Shown: positions 25,046 through 34,182 of the stretch, piece after piece
How positions within the stretch are numbered: position 1 is the first letter of the stretch
Layout of the letters: every line of letters starts with the position of its first letter
Assembly: GCA_030549795.1 (NCBI GenBank)
Contig: JAUQQO010000018.1
Span: 88,277 to 152,276 of the forward strand
Direction: 5' to 3'
DNA length: 64,000 nucleotides
Source of the DNA: Pseudomonadota bacterium
GTDB lineage: Bacteria > Pseudomonadota > Alphaproteobacteria > Geminicoccales > Geminicoccaceae
The notes under the pieces: generated by a model
Seen by the model: only the letters and a program-made list of their open reading frames with translations
Told to the model about the DNA's origin: nothing
Databases searched by the model: none
Translations under genes and position numbers: made by a program

Positions 25046-26457
25046 GCCAGGATCAGCGTGCCTAAGACCATGACCGCCATGGCGTGCGAGAGGGGATCGC
25101 GGAGCGCAAACAGCACCGGATCTTCGTCCATTTTGCCGTGCACGGCGAGCCGCCAGGCGCGCAACAGCCAAGTGAGCAGGATGGGAAAGGCGAGCCACAG
25201 CCAACCCGGTTGGGTGTAGAGCGCGCGGGGGAACTGCTCATTGACGAGATAGACAACGAAAATGACGGTGGACGCGATGCCCGAAGCCACCCCGAGGCTC
25301 ACCAACAGCGGGAGATCTAAAGTGCTGTAGCCGCGATCGACAAGGATCGTACCGCCGCTTTTGGCGAGGCGGTCGAGTTCGGCGTAACGCTTGAGCGCCG
25401 CCAAGCTCAAGAACAAGAACATCGAAAAGGTGAGAAGCCAATAGGAAAGCGGGGCGGTGATGGCAAAAGCACCCGCGATGACGCGCAGCGTAAAGAGACC
25501 ACCCAAACCGACCACATCGACGATCGCCACGCGTTTGAGCCAGAACGAATAGGAAAGTGTTAAGCCGAGATAGGCGCCGAGCGCGAGCGCAAAGCGCGTG
25601 GGCAACAGCGCAGCCAAGGCCAAAGCGCCCAAAAGCAGGATCGGCACTGCCGCGATCCCGGCCATGAGCGGCAAGGCACCCGAAGCGAAGGGGCGGTTGC
25701 GCTTGATCGGATGGCGACGATCGGCCTCGAGATCCAAAAGATCGTTGACGAAATAGCCAGCGGAGGCAGTAAGACCCATGGCAAGAAAGGCAACAAGTGC
25801 TCGGATCCAATCAAAAGCGGAGGCAAGCGGCCCGGCGAGCACGACGGGCAGCAACAGGAGCAGGTTCTTGGCCCATTGGTGCAACCGTAGCGCCTGAAGC
25901 CAGCAGCCGATGCCAGCGCTCGCGAGCGATGGGAGGGCTTCGATCGGCAGTGCACCAACCCAAGCTGGCGATTTCTTTCCCGAAACGACGAGCTCTTGCG
26001 GAGGCGGCTCCTCAGGCACGCGCGTGCCTGCGCGCGTCACGAGTGCGAAGTGCGCCGCTGCGCGTTCGCTGCGCTCGTGCTCAACGTTCGGCTGGTCGCA
26101 CACGCTCTCGAAGATCTTGAGCCGATCAGCGATGGCAAGGCCCAAGTCACGATCGCGCGCGTACAAGATCAACCGTCGTCCCTGACGATGCTGCGCGCAC
26201 AAATAATCAACGAGCTGCGGTTCGAGCGGCAAGAGATCGGGATCGAGATCGACACCACTAGAGCGCGCATGAGCCACGATTGGCGCGCGCTTGGGAAAAA
26301 CGAGCCAGCGTAGCAGTGCAAGTGGCGCCCGGCGCAAAAGGGCGAGCGCTGCTTCGAGGCGCACATCCGTGCGCAGCAAGCCCTCTTCGAGGGAGACGAC
26401 GAGCGGCGCTTGCGCCCTAGCCGCGGTCCCGTGTGCCATCGGCGTTGTTGCACTCAT
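25039..26457 (-). CDS. UbiA-family polyprenyl-phosphate phosphoribosyltransferase-like protein with degenerate HAD domain
   Basis: This 472-residue protein has two parts. Residues about 15-150 resemble the HAD phosphatase domain found fused to UbiA enzymes, but the expected DLDGTL nucleophile motif is SLEEGLL, so it is probably inactive. Residues about 185-472 are a UbiA membrane domain with about nine helices, the aspartate motif NDLLDLEADRRHPIKRNRP and a second, less clear site around DRGYSTLDLP. In the DprE pathway the UbiA enzyme moves phosphoribose to decaprenyl phosphate. Being the first gene of the co-translated trio with DprE1 and DprE2 homologues supports that role. Confidence 0.82.
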   Translation of the reverse strand: MSATTPMAHGTAARAQAPLVVSLEEGLLRTDVRLEAALALLRRAPLALLRWLVFPKRAPIVAHARSSGVDLDPDLLPLEPQLVDYLCAQHRQGRRLILYARDRDLGLAIADRLKIFESVCDQPNVEHERSERAAAHFALVTRAGTRVPEEPPPQELVVSGKKSPAWVGALPIEALPSLASAGIGCWLQALRLHQWAKNLLLLLPVVLAGPLASAFDWIRALVAFLAMGLTASAGYFVNDLLDLEADRRHPIKRNRPFASGALPLMAGIAAVPILLLGALALAALLPTRFALALGAYLGLTLSYSFWLKRVAIVDVVGLGGLFTLRVIAGAFAITAPLSYWLLTFSMFLFLSLAALKRYAELDRLAKSGGTILVDRGYSTLDLPLLVSLGVASGIASTVIFVVYLVNEQFPRALYTQPGWLWLAFPILLTWLLRAWRLAVHGKMDEDPVLFALRDPLSHAMAVMVLGTLILAW

Positions 26458-26570
26458 CCCGGGGGCCTATGCCACGCCGTCGCATGCGCGCGGAGGCTTT
26501 TGTTGACCCCCAGTGATGCGCAGCTCGTGTGAGCGAGGCAAGCGCGAGGACGGATCGCGGTCTTCAGGCT

Positions 26571-27734
26571 CTAAGAAAGCGCGCGCACGGCCTGAGCGAG
26601 GGGATCGCGCGGGCGAACCATGCGGCGATGGGGAATCCCCGCCTCCAGGAAAGTATCGCCTTCCACTTCGAAGCCATGGCTTCGATAAAGGGCGAGCGCA
26701 TGGGCCTGAGCGTGAAGGATGACGGGGCCGAGGCCGCAGCCGTCGATGCGCGCGAGCGCGAAGCGCAGCAGAGCCCGGGCGATGCCTTGCCCGCGCCGAT
26801 CGGCGCGCACGGCCAAGCGCTCGAGTTTTACCGTGCCGAGAGGGTCGAGGCGGCGCCAGCGCAGAGTGCCCACGACCTCTCCATCGAGCCGCGCGAGAAG
26901 GTGCTCGGCTTCTGCGTCACGGCCATCCAGCTCCTCTTCGTGCGGCACGCCTTGCTCTTCGACGAAGACGGCGCGTCTTAGCGCCAGCACCGCATCGCGA
27001 TCGGCCAGCGCGCGCACCACCGCGATCTGCGGACCTTCGCGTGGGCGCGCGAAGGCGCAGGCGCGCATCGGTTGGCGAAAGGCGCGCCCCTCGGCGCTCG
27101 CCGTGCCCAAGCGCGCGAAGGCCTGGGCGATTTCGTCCTCAACGCGCGCAAGCCGCGCCGCACGGCTGGGATCGGCGGCCAAAAGCGCGGCTAAAAGCTC
27201 CTCGAGCGAGCGGCGCAGCACGAGCTGCACATAGGTGGTGCAGGACAGCGGTGCGAAGCCGAGATCGCTTGCCCGCGCAAGGACTTGTTGCGCGAGCGCG
27301 CGAATCGCGGTTTCGTCCTCGAGTGGACGGACGAGCGCGAAATATTCATCTTCGGCTAAGGGCTCGAGCACCAGCAAGCGGCCGTCCGGCCGCAAGCACC
27401 GTTGCGCTTCCGCGAGGGCCTCGACCATCGCATCGGCTGGCAGGTGGTGGAAGGCATTGTGCCAGAGGATCCCATCGAGGCAGCTGTCGGCGAAGGGCAG
27501 GGCTTCACCCCGCCCGGCGACGAGGTCCGCAGCGCCCAGCCGCGTGCGCGCGCGGGCGAGCGCCGAAAGCGCGCTCTCGAGCCCGATCGCGCAAGCGCCT
27601 TGGCGCCGCATCCAGCCCACAAGGATCCCTTCCCCGCAGCCGGCTTCGAGCACGCGCCGACCGGAAAGGGGCAGGAGTTCCGCGATCACCTCCGTGGTGC
27701 GCCGCACCGGGTAGGACAAGGGGCGATCCCACAT
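26571..27734 (-). CDS. SAM methyltransferase - GNAT acetyltransferase fusion
   Basis: From the ATG at 27734 (MWDRPLSYPVRRTTE) the protein has 387 residues. Residues about 10-180 form a class I methyltransferase with the SAM motif VLEAGCGEGIL and HNAFHHLPADAM as in UbiE-like enzymes. After a helical linker, residues about 240-387 form a GNAT acetyltransferase with VKLERLAVRADRRGQGIARALL, the acetyl-CoA loop, and HAQAHALALYRSHGFE. The two domains are in one uninterrupted frame, so the protein probably performs or couples two modifications. I do not know the substrate. The start almost abuts the divergent small membrane protein region. Confidence 0.8.
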   Translation of the reverse strand: MWDRPLSYPVRRTTEVIAELLPLSGRRVLEAGCGEGILVGWMRRQGACAIGLESALSALARARTRLGAADLVAGRGEALPFADSCLDGILWHNAFHHLPADAMVEALAEAQRCLRPDGRLLVLEPLAEDEYFALVRPLEDETAIRALAQQVLARASDLGFAPLSCTTYVQLVLRRSLEELLAALLAADPSRAARLARVEDEIAQAFARLGTASAEGRAFRQPMRACAFARPREGPQIAVVRALADRDAVLALRRAVFVEEQGVPHEEELDGRDAEAEHLLARLDGEVVGTLRWRRLDPLGTVKLERLAVRADRRGQGIARALLRFALARIDGCGLGPVILHAQAHALALYRSHGFEVEGDTFLEAGIPHRRMVRPRDPLAQAVRALS

Positions 27735-27807
27735 GGACAAGGACGCGCGAGCAGCTAGCCTTTCTGTTTCGATGCCGGCAAGTGGCAGCGGCGCCGAGAG
27801 GGCTCTT

Positions 27808-28041
27808 ATGCGCGCGGATCGGTTGGTGGTCGCGGTTTGGCTGGGATTGCTCCTGGCAAGCCTCGGGGTGGCGGTGTGGTTGTGGCGCGAACTCGAGGGG
27901 GTGGCGATTGCGCCCGAGGGCTGGCTCGCGCTCGCGGCCGGAGCGCTTTTAACCCTTGCGGTGGGCGTGGGCCTCGTGCGGCTTATGTTCATAAGCCACA
28001 AGCGCGGTTTCGACGCGCGCGCCCATCACGAGGGCGAATAG
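27808..28041 (+). CDS. Small membrane protein with two transmembrane segments
   Basis: The ATG at 27808 follows GAGAGGG and gives 77 residues (an in-frame ATG at 27733 would overlap the divergent methyltransferase gene). Two hydrophobic segments (about 6-23 and 34-56) are followed by a basic tail (FISHKRGFDARAHHEGE). I do not recognise a family. It lies ten bases before the FG-GAP/UnbV gene on the same strand and is probably cotranscribed with it. Confidence 0.6.
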   Translation: MRADRLVVAVWLGLLLASLGVAVWLWRELEGVAIAPEGWLALAAGALLTLAVGVGLVRLMFISHKRGFDARAHHEGE

Positions 28042-28051
28042 GCAAGCGGGC

Positions 28052-29419
28052 GTGCTCGAGCGTCTCCGTGACCTCTTCGAGGAAGCCCAGATCCCGCAGG
28101 CGAGTGCGCTTGCGGTCGCCGATCTCGGCCCCGAGCGTGGATCCGCCTTGATCGTGGGTGTGCGCGCCGGGCCCAACCGCCTGCTGGTTGCGCGCCAAGG
28201 CAAGCTCCTCGCCGAGCCCTTAACCGAGCTCGCCGATCCCTTCGGCTCGGCGCGGGCGATCGCAGCGGGCGATCTCGACGGAGACGGAATCGAAGAGATC
28301 TGGATCGCCAACGGCGATCCCGATCGCCCCAAAGCACCCCACGCAGATCGTTTGTTCGACGCTTATCCAGGCGGATTTCGCGATCTTTTGGCCGAACATC
28401 CCACGCTCTGCGGCCCGCTTGCGCCTTCGAGCTTGGCCGCCTTGGCATTCGACCGCACAGGCGAGGGGCGGTTCGGTTTTCTCGTAGCCGGTGCAAAGCA
28501 GCCGATCCGGCTCATCGAGCAGGGCGAAGACGGGTTCTTAAGCGACTGTGCAGCGTATTTAGGACTGGATGAGATCCTCGATGCACGGATCGTCGCTCAG
28601 GGGCCGGGAAGCGGGCGCGGCCTCGAGTTCTTCATAGGCGCCGGCTGCGGGCCGAGCGCCTGGTTCGTTCCCGACGGAGCGGGCCGCTTTGTGGAATGCA
28701 GCGAGGCCCTCGATTTGCGCGCGGTGGATCTCGATCTCGTCGACGCCGCGTTTTTGGATGCCGACGGCACCGGCACGGTGGCTCTGTTTTGTGTGCGTCG
28801 GCGGGGAGCACAGCTTCTTTGGCTGCGCGATACGACCGGCGCGCTGCGCAACGTCGCTCCGGCGTGTCTTGCTCGCGTCTCGGCAGCGCGCGCGCTCGTG
28901 ATCGCCGATCTCGACAACGACGGCTTTGAAGAGATCTTCATCGCCAACGCGGGCGAACCCAACCGGCTGTTGGGCTTTCGCGAGCGCGGCTGGCGGCCGC
29001 TCGATCCGGGCGAGGCTCTCGAGCCCACCACTGTGCCCACCGCTGCGCTCGCCGCCGATCTCGACGAGGACGGGCGGCTCGAGCTCGTGATCGCGCGCGC
29101 GGCTGGAGCGGGCGGCGGGCTCGCCTGCTACCGCGTCGCGGATAGCGACAACAACTGGATCCGCATCGCCCCGCGCACGCGCAACGGGGCGCCCGCGCGC
29201 GGCGCGCTCGTGCGGCTTGCCGCACAGGGGCGCATCCAGTGGCGGATCGTGGGCGGCAGCCGCGGCAACGGCGAGCCGGTGGCCCACTTCGGGCTGGGCG
29301 AGTGTACCCGCATCGAATGGGTGGATGTGCGCTGGCCGGACGGTGCGGTGAAGCGCTTGCGCGCGCCCGAGCCCCGGCGCACGCTCGTGGTCGACCATCC
29401 GCGCGCCCGTGTGGGCTGA
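28052..29419 (+). CDS. FG-GAP/VCBS repeat protein with C-terminal ASPIC/UnbV domain
   Basis: This 455-residue protein, starting with GTG, holds several FG-GAP/VCBS blades with calcium-type loops (AAGDLDGDGIEEIWIAN, IADLDNDGFEEIFIANAG, AADLDEDGRLELVIARA), enough for a beta-propeller. The last 90 residues match the ASPIC/UnbV domain (NWIRIAPRTRNGAPARGALVRL, HFGLGECTRIEWVDVRWPDG). Relatives of the CRTAC1 class are usually secreted, but no signal peptide is visible here. Function is unknown; a binding or scaffold role is likely. The preceding membrane protein gene ends ten bases before it. Its stop nearly meets the htpG stop on the other strand. Confidence 0.78.
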   Translation: MLERLRDLFEEAQIPQASALAVADLGPERGSALIVGVRAGPNRLLVARQGKLLAEPLTELADPFGSARAIAAGDLDGDGIEEIWIANGDPDRPKAPHADRLFDAYPGGFRDLLAEHPTLCGPLAPSSLAALAFDRTGEGRFGFLVAGAKQPIRLIEQGEDGFLSDCAAYLGLDEILDARIVAQGPGSGRGLEFFIGAGCGPSAWFVPDGAGRFVECSEALDLRAVDLDLVDAAFLDADGTGTVALFCVRRRGAQLLWLRDTTGALRNVAPACLARVSAARALVIADLDNDGFEEIFIANAGEPNRLLGFRERGWRPLDPGEALEPTTVPTAALAADLDEDGRLELVIARAAGAGGGLACYRVADSDNNWIRIAPRTRNGAPARGALVRLAAQGRIQWRIVGGSRGNGEPVAHFGLGECTRIEWVDVRWPDGAVKRLRAPEPRRTLVVDHPRARVG

Positions 29420-29435
29420 GCCGAAGCCGCACCGC

Positions 29436-31379
29436 TTAGGCGGCGGCGGGAAGCCCGCGCGCCAAGAAGGTGCTCATCCGCCGCGAGAAGGCGCCGGGAT
29501 CGGGAATGGGCTCGCCCTGTACGATGCGCGCTTGGTCCAACAAGAGCCGGGCGAGTTCGGCCAAGTCCTGCTCTTGACCGGGGTCTTTGGCCATCGCCGC
29601 CATACGGCGGATGAGTTCGTGGCGGCCGTTGATCTCCAAGATCGGCCGCGCCAGGCGCTCGAGCTGATGGTGCTGGCGCAAGATGCGCTCGAGCCGGAAA
29701 TCGAGCCCGTGCTCGTCGGCCACGAGACAGACTGCGCTCTCCCGCAGCCGGCGCGACAGCCGCACCTCCTTGACCTCGTCTTTAAGAAGCGCGCCGAGCT
29801 TGGCCAACAGCCGCTTGAGGTCCTCGTCGTAGAGCTCGTCGGGCGTTTCGATCTTGCCCTCCTCGGCGATGCGCGAGAGATCGACCTCGCCTTTGGTGAG
29901 CGAGACGAACTTCTTGCCCTGATAGTCCTTGACTTCGTTGAGCCAGAATTCGTCGACCGGATCGTCCAACAGCAGCACTTCGCAGCCCTTGGCGAGCGCC
30001 GCTTCGAGCTGCGGGCTCGTGCGCAGCGCATCCGCGTTTTCGCCCGTGATGTAGAAGATCTGGTCCTGGCCCGGGCGCATGCGTGCGACGTATTCGGCGA
30101 GGCTCACCCAGCCCGGACCGCGCGTGCTCTTAAAGCGCGCGAGCTCCAAAAGACGCTCGCGATTGTCGGGATCCTCGAACAGTCCCTCCTTGAGTACGGC
30201 GCCGAACTCGGCCCACCAGTCGAGATAGCTCTGATTTTTCTTGGCTGCGCCGTTGGGCGTGCCGGCTTCGGGTGTGCTTTCCTCGCTTGCCTTGCGCGCG
30301 AGCTCGTCCAGGATGCGCTTGGTGAGCTGCCGGCGCATCTTTTGCACCACCACACCGTGCTGGAGGGTCTCGCGGCTGACGTTGAGTTGCAGGTCTTCGC
30401 TGTCCACCACACCGGAAACGAAGCGCAGATAGCGCGGCAGCAGTTCCTCGAGCTGGTCGGTGATGAACACCCGTCGCACGTACAGGCGCACGCCGTGCCG
30501 GCGTCGCGGATCGTAGAGATCGAAGGGCCGGTGCGCCGGAAGGAAGAGAAGAGCCGTATAAGAGAGCGCCCCTTCGGCGGTGAAGTGAATGCGGGCGAAG
30601 GGATCGTCGAAGGTATGGGCGACGTGATGGTAGAACTCGCGATATTGATCTTCCGTGATCTCGGAGCGGGGCCGCGCCCAGAGTGCGCTTGCCGTGTTGA
30701 TCTGATGCGGCTCGTGCGCCTTGGTGCGGGTTTCACCCGGCTTGGGCTTGGCCTCGAGGATGATCGGGAAGGCAATGTGGTCGCTGTAGGTACGGACGAT
30801 CTCTTCGATCCGCGCCGCGTCCAAGAACTCCTTGGCGTCGTCTTTGAGGTGCAGGATGACGGCGGTGCCGCGCGGCAAGGGTTCCTCATCCTCGCGGATG
30901 GTATAGCCAGTGCGACCATCCGAAGCCCAGATCCAGCCCTTGTCCTGACCGGCACGCGTTGAGCGCACGATCACTTTGTCGGCGACCATGAAAACCGAAT
31001 AAAAGCCGACGCCGAACTGGCCGATGAGCTTGAGGTCCTTGGCCTGATCGCCTGTGAGTTGCTCTAAAAAGCGCGCCGTGCCCGAGCGCGCGATGGTGCC
31101 GAGGTTGCTCGCGAGCTCATCGCGGTCCATCCCGATCCCGTTGTCCTTCACCGTCAAGATGTTGGTGTTGGGATCGGCGAGGATGCGGATCTCGAGCTTG
31201 GGGTCCGAGCCCAACAGTTCCGGCTTGCTCAGCGATTCGTAGCGTAGCTTGTCGCAGGCGTCAGAGGCGTTGGAGATCAATTCACGCAAGAAGATGGCGC
31301 GCTCCTTGTAGAGCGCGTTGACGACGATATCGAGGACCCTGCCGACTTCGGCCTCGAACGGCTGTACGACTCCGTCCAT
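29436..31379 (-). CDS. htpG: Chaperone HtpG (Hsp90)
   Basis: The ATG at 31379 gives 647 residues, normal for HtpG; a TTG six codons upstream is less likely. The N-terminal ATPase domain shows ELISNASDACDKLRYES, KDNGIGMDRDEL, GQFGVGFYSVFMVADKV and the lid; the middle domain has RRVFITD, LRFVSGVVDSEDLQLNVSRETLQ. The protein is a cytosolic ATP-dependent chaperone that helps mature client proteins, commonly heat induced. No heat-shock sigma box was obvious upstream. It is transcribed alone, divergent from the helicase gene. Confidence 0.97.
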   Translation of the reverse strand: MDGVVQPFEAEVGRVLDIVVNALYKERAIFLRELISNASDACDKLRYESLSKPELLGSDPKLEIRILADPNTNILTVKDNGIGMDRDELASNLGTIARSGTARFLEQLTGDQAKDLKLIGQFGVGFYSVFMVADKVIVRSTRAGQDKGWIWASDGRTGYTIREDEEPLPRGTAVILHLKDDAKEFLDAARIEEIVRTYSDHIAFPIILEAKPKPGETRTKAHEPHQINTASALWARPRSEITEDQYREFYHHVAHTFDDPFARIHFTAEGALSYTALLFLPAHRPFDLYDPRRRHGVRLYVRRVFITDQLEELLPRYLRFVSGVVDSEDLQLNVSRETLQHGVVVQKMRRQLTKRILDELARKASEESTPEAGTPNGAAKKNQSYLDWWAEFGAVLKEGLFEDPDNRERLLELARFKSTRGPGWVSLAEYVARMRPGQDQIFYITGENADALRTSPQLEAALAKGCEVLLLDDPVDEFWLNEVKDYQGKKFVSLTKGEVDLSRIAEEGKIETPDELYDEDLKRLLAKLGALLKDEVKEVRLSRRLRESAVCLVADEHGLDFRLERILRQHHQLERLARPILEINGRHELIRRMAAMAKDPGQEQDLAELARLLLDQARIVQGEPIPDPGAFSRRMSTFLARGLPAAA

Positions 31380-31668
31380 GGCGCTCGGGCTCCGCAACGG
31401 CTGGCTGATCCGGTTGACTGGCCCGCCATTTGGGCGTGCTCAAGGCGGGCTTCAAGCGCCGCCCCGGCTTCTCGGCACAAAGGCGCGAAACCGGCCCGAA
31501 GGATCGCGCGCGGGCGGACAAGGAGGTGGGCGCAGCGGTGCTTTTGGCTTTGATCGCGCGCAATTGCTTCGTTGGGGCGCGTGCTCGGTCTGCGTAGAGC
31601 CCGCTTAGCGGCCTTGCTGCGCGCAGCTGACGCTTGCCAAGCCCGTTCGGCTTAGCGATGTAAAGGCC

Positions 31669-34182
31669 ATGGCAGTGGGTCGGCCCTCCCCTGGTCGGGT
31701 GGTGGCGGTCTTGGGACCGACCAACACCGGCAAGACTCACTTCGCTGTCGAGCGGATGCTCGCCCACCGCTCGGGCATGATCGGCTTTCCGCTGCGCCTG
31801 CTCGCGCGCGAGATCTACGATCGCATCAAGGCCCTGCGCGGATCGGCGGCGGTGGCGCTCGTCACCGGCGAGGAGCGGATCGGCAGCCCGACCGCGCCCT
31901 ATATCGTCGCCACGGTCGAGGCGATGCCGATCGAGCGCGCGGTGGAGTTTTTGGCCGTCGACGAGATCCAACTGTGCGCCGACCTCGAGCGCGGCCATGT
32001 GTTCACCGACCGCCTTTTGCACGCCCGCGGTCTTTACGAGACCATGTTCTTGGGGGCGGAGACCATCCGTCCGATCCTCAAGCGGCTGGTCCCGGAAGCC
32101 GAGATCGTCACCCGCCCGCGCTTCTCGCTCCTCGTCCACGACGGGCATCGAAAACTCAACCGGCTGCCGCGGCGCAGCGCCATCGTCGCCTTCAGCGCCG
32201 CCGAGGTCTACGCCATCGCCGAGCTCGTGCGGCGCCAAAAGGGCGGGGCGGCGGTGGTCATGGGGGCGCTCTCCCCGCGCACGCGCAACGCCCAAGTCGC
32301 CCTCTACCAATCGGGCGAGGTCGATCATCTCGTGGCCACCGATGCCATCGGCATGGGCCTCAACATGGACCTCGCCCATGTCGCCTTCGCGCGGCTCAGC
32401 AAGTTCGACGGGCGGCAGGTGCGGCGCCTTGAAGTGCAGGAGATCGCCCAGATCGCCGGCCGCGCCGGAAGGCACATGGCCAATGGCACCTTTGGTACCA
32501 CCGACGGTGCCGAACCTTTCGATGAGCGCACGGTCGAAGCGATCGAGAGTCACAGTTTCCCGCCCTTGAAGGCCATCCGCTGGCGCTCTTCCGATCTCGA
32601 CTTCTCGAGCTTGGATGCACTGCTTGCGAGCCTCGATGCGCCGCCTCCCGCTGAGTGTCTTGTTCCGGTTAAGGACGCCTTGGACCATCGCTCGCTCGCG
32701 CTGCTCGCCCGCCGACCCGAGATCCGCGCCCGCGCCGATCGACCCGAGCGGGTGCGCCTTCTCTGGCAGGTCTGTCAGATCCCCGACTTCCGCAAGACCT
32801 TGAACGAGGCGCATCTGCACCTCTTGGCCACGGTGTTCGAGCATCTCTCGGGGCCGCGCGGCCGGCTGCCCGCGGATTGGTTCGCCGCCATGGTGAGCCG
32901 TCTTGAGCGCACCGATGGCGACATCGACACCCTCATCCAGCGCCTCGCGCATGTGCGCACCCTCACCTATTTGAGCTTCCGTGCCGATTGGCTGGACGAG
33001 GCGGCGCATTTCCAAGAGCGCACGCGCGCGCTTGAGGACCGGCTCTCGGATGCGCTGCATGAGCGCTTGACGCAGCGCTTTATCGACCGCCGCACCACGC
33101 AGATTTTGCGCTCGATGCGCGAGCGCGGCGAGCTCGTCGCTTCGGTCGACGAGGACGGTGCGGTTCTTGTGGACGGGGAGCCGATCGGGCGCATCGAGGG
33201 GCTGCGCTTTGCGCCTGAGCGGGGCGGTGACGAGCCGGCCCGCCGCTTGCTCGTTGCCGCCGCGCGACGGGCGGCCGGGGTGGAGCTCGGCCGTCGGGTG
33301 AGCGCGCTCGAGCGCGCGAGCGACAGCGAGTTCGACTTCGATGCCGAGGACCGCATTTGTTGGCGCGGCGCTGCGGTTGCGCGGCTCGAGCCCGGTCCCG
33401 ATCCCTTGCGACCCAAGATCACCCCGCTCGTCGGAGAGGAGGCGGGCGCGCTCGCGGCGCGAGCGGCGCGTCGGCTCACCGGCTGGTTCGAGAGCTGGCG
33501 CGGGCGTCGCCTGGGTGCGCTGTTGGCACTGCGCTCGGCGGCCGAGAGCGCCGCGCTCGGTGGTGCGGCGCGCGCCATCCTCTGGCGGCTGCTCGAAGGG
33601 TTCGGCAGTGCGCCGCGCGGCGAGGTCGAGGAGCTCATTGCCGCACTCGCTTGTGAGGATCGCGCGGCGCTCGCGCGCTTGGGCGTACGCTTCGGCTGCT
33701 TCTGGCTCTATCTGCCGCAGCTGTTGCGGGCCGGAGCGATCGAAGCGCGCAGCCGTCTCCTCCGCCTCAGCCGCGCACCCGGACTTTTGACGCCGCCGCC
33801 CGGTGCTACGGTTTTGCGCGGCAAACATCGCCCCACCCGACCCGACATCGCCGCCGCGCTCGGTTTCGCCCCGCTGCCCGGCGTCGCCTTGCGCCAAGAT
33901 TTGCTCGAGCGGCTGGCCGCCGCCCTGCGCGCCCGGGCACGCACGAGCAAGGCGTTCGCCTTGCCGGTCGAGCTCGCGGCGAGCGCCGGGTTGACACGCG
34001 CGGAGCTCGAGGCCTGCTTGCCTGCCCTCGGCTTCGTCCCGGCCCCGCGCGCGGGAGAGGAATCCTTGTGGATGCGTGCCCGCACCAAGCGCCGCGCGGG
34101 CAAGGACCCGGCGCCGCGGACGACCCGGCCGCCCGCCGATTCCCCCTTCGCCGCGCTTGCGGGGCTCGAGGTGCGCTGGTGA
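31669..34182 (+). CDS. SUV3-like ATP-dependent RNA helicase
   Basis: This 837-residue protein has a DEAD/DExH helicase core: Walker A GPTNTGKT (16-23), the box DEIQ (98-101), GATHTRPRN-type segments and motif VI QIAGRAGR (261-268). The order and the GPTNTGKT/DEIQ spelling are those of the mitochondrial SUPV3L1/SUV3 class, which has many alphaproteobacterial members. The C-terminal 450 residues are arginine-rich and cover the SUV3-type accessory region. The likely role is RNA unwinding in RNA decay. Its stop overlaps the start of the S4 protein gene (GTGA). Confidence 0.88.
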   Translation: MAVGRPSPGRVVAVLGPTNTGKTHFAVERMLAHRSGMIGFPLRLLAREIYDRIKALRGSAAVALVTGEERIGSPTAPYIVATVEAMPIERAVEFLAVDEIQLCADLERGHVFTDRLLHARGLYETMFLGAETIRPILKRLVPEAEIVTRPRFSLLVHDGHRKLNRLPRRSAIVAFSAAEVYAIAELVRRQKGGAAVVMGALSPRTRNAQVALYQSGEVDHLVATDAIGMGLNMDLAHVAFARLSKFDGRQVRRLEVQEIAQIAGRAGRHMANGTFGTTDGAEPFDERTVEAIESHSFPPLKAIRWRSSDLDFSSLDALLASLDAPPPAECLVPVKDALDHRSLALLARRPEIRARADRPERVRLLWQVCQIPDFRKTLNEAHLHLLATVFEHLSGPRGRLPADWFAAMVSRLERTDGDIDTLIQRLAHVRTLTYLSFRADWLDEAAHFQERTRALEDRLSDALHERLTQRFIDRRTTQILRSMRERGELVASVDEDGAVLVDGEPIGRIEGLRFAPERGGDEPARRLLVAAARRAAGVELGRRVSALERASDSEFDFDAEDRICWRGAAVARLEPGPDPLRPKITPLVGEEAGALAARAARRLTGWFESWRGRRLGALLALRSAAESAALGGAARAILWRLLEGFGSAPRGEVEELIAALACEDRAALARLGVRFGCFWLYLPQLLRAGAIEARSRLLRLSRAPGLLTPPPGATVLRGKHRPTRPDIAAALGFAPLPGVALRQDLLERLAAALRARARTSKAFALPVELAASAGLTRAELEACLPALGFVPAPRAGEESLWMRARTKRRAGKDPAPRTTRPPADSPFAALAGLEVRW

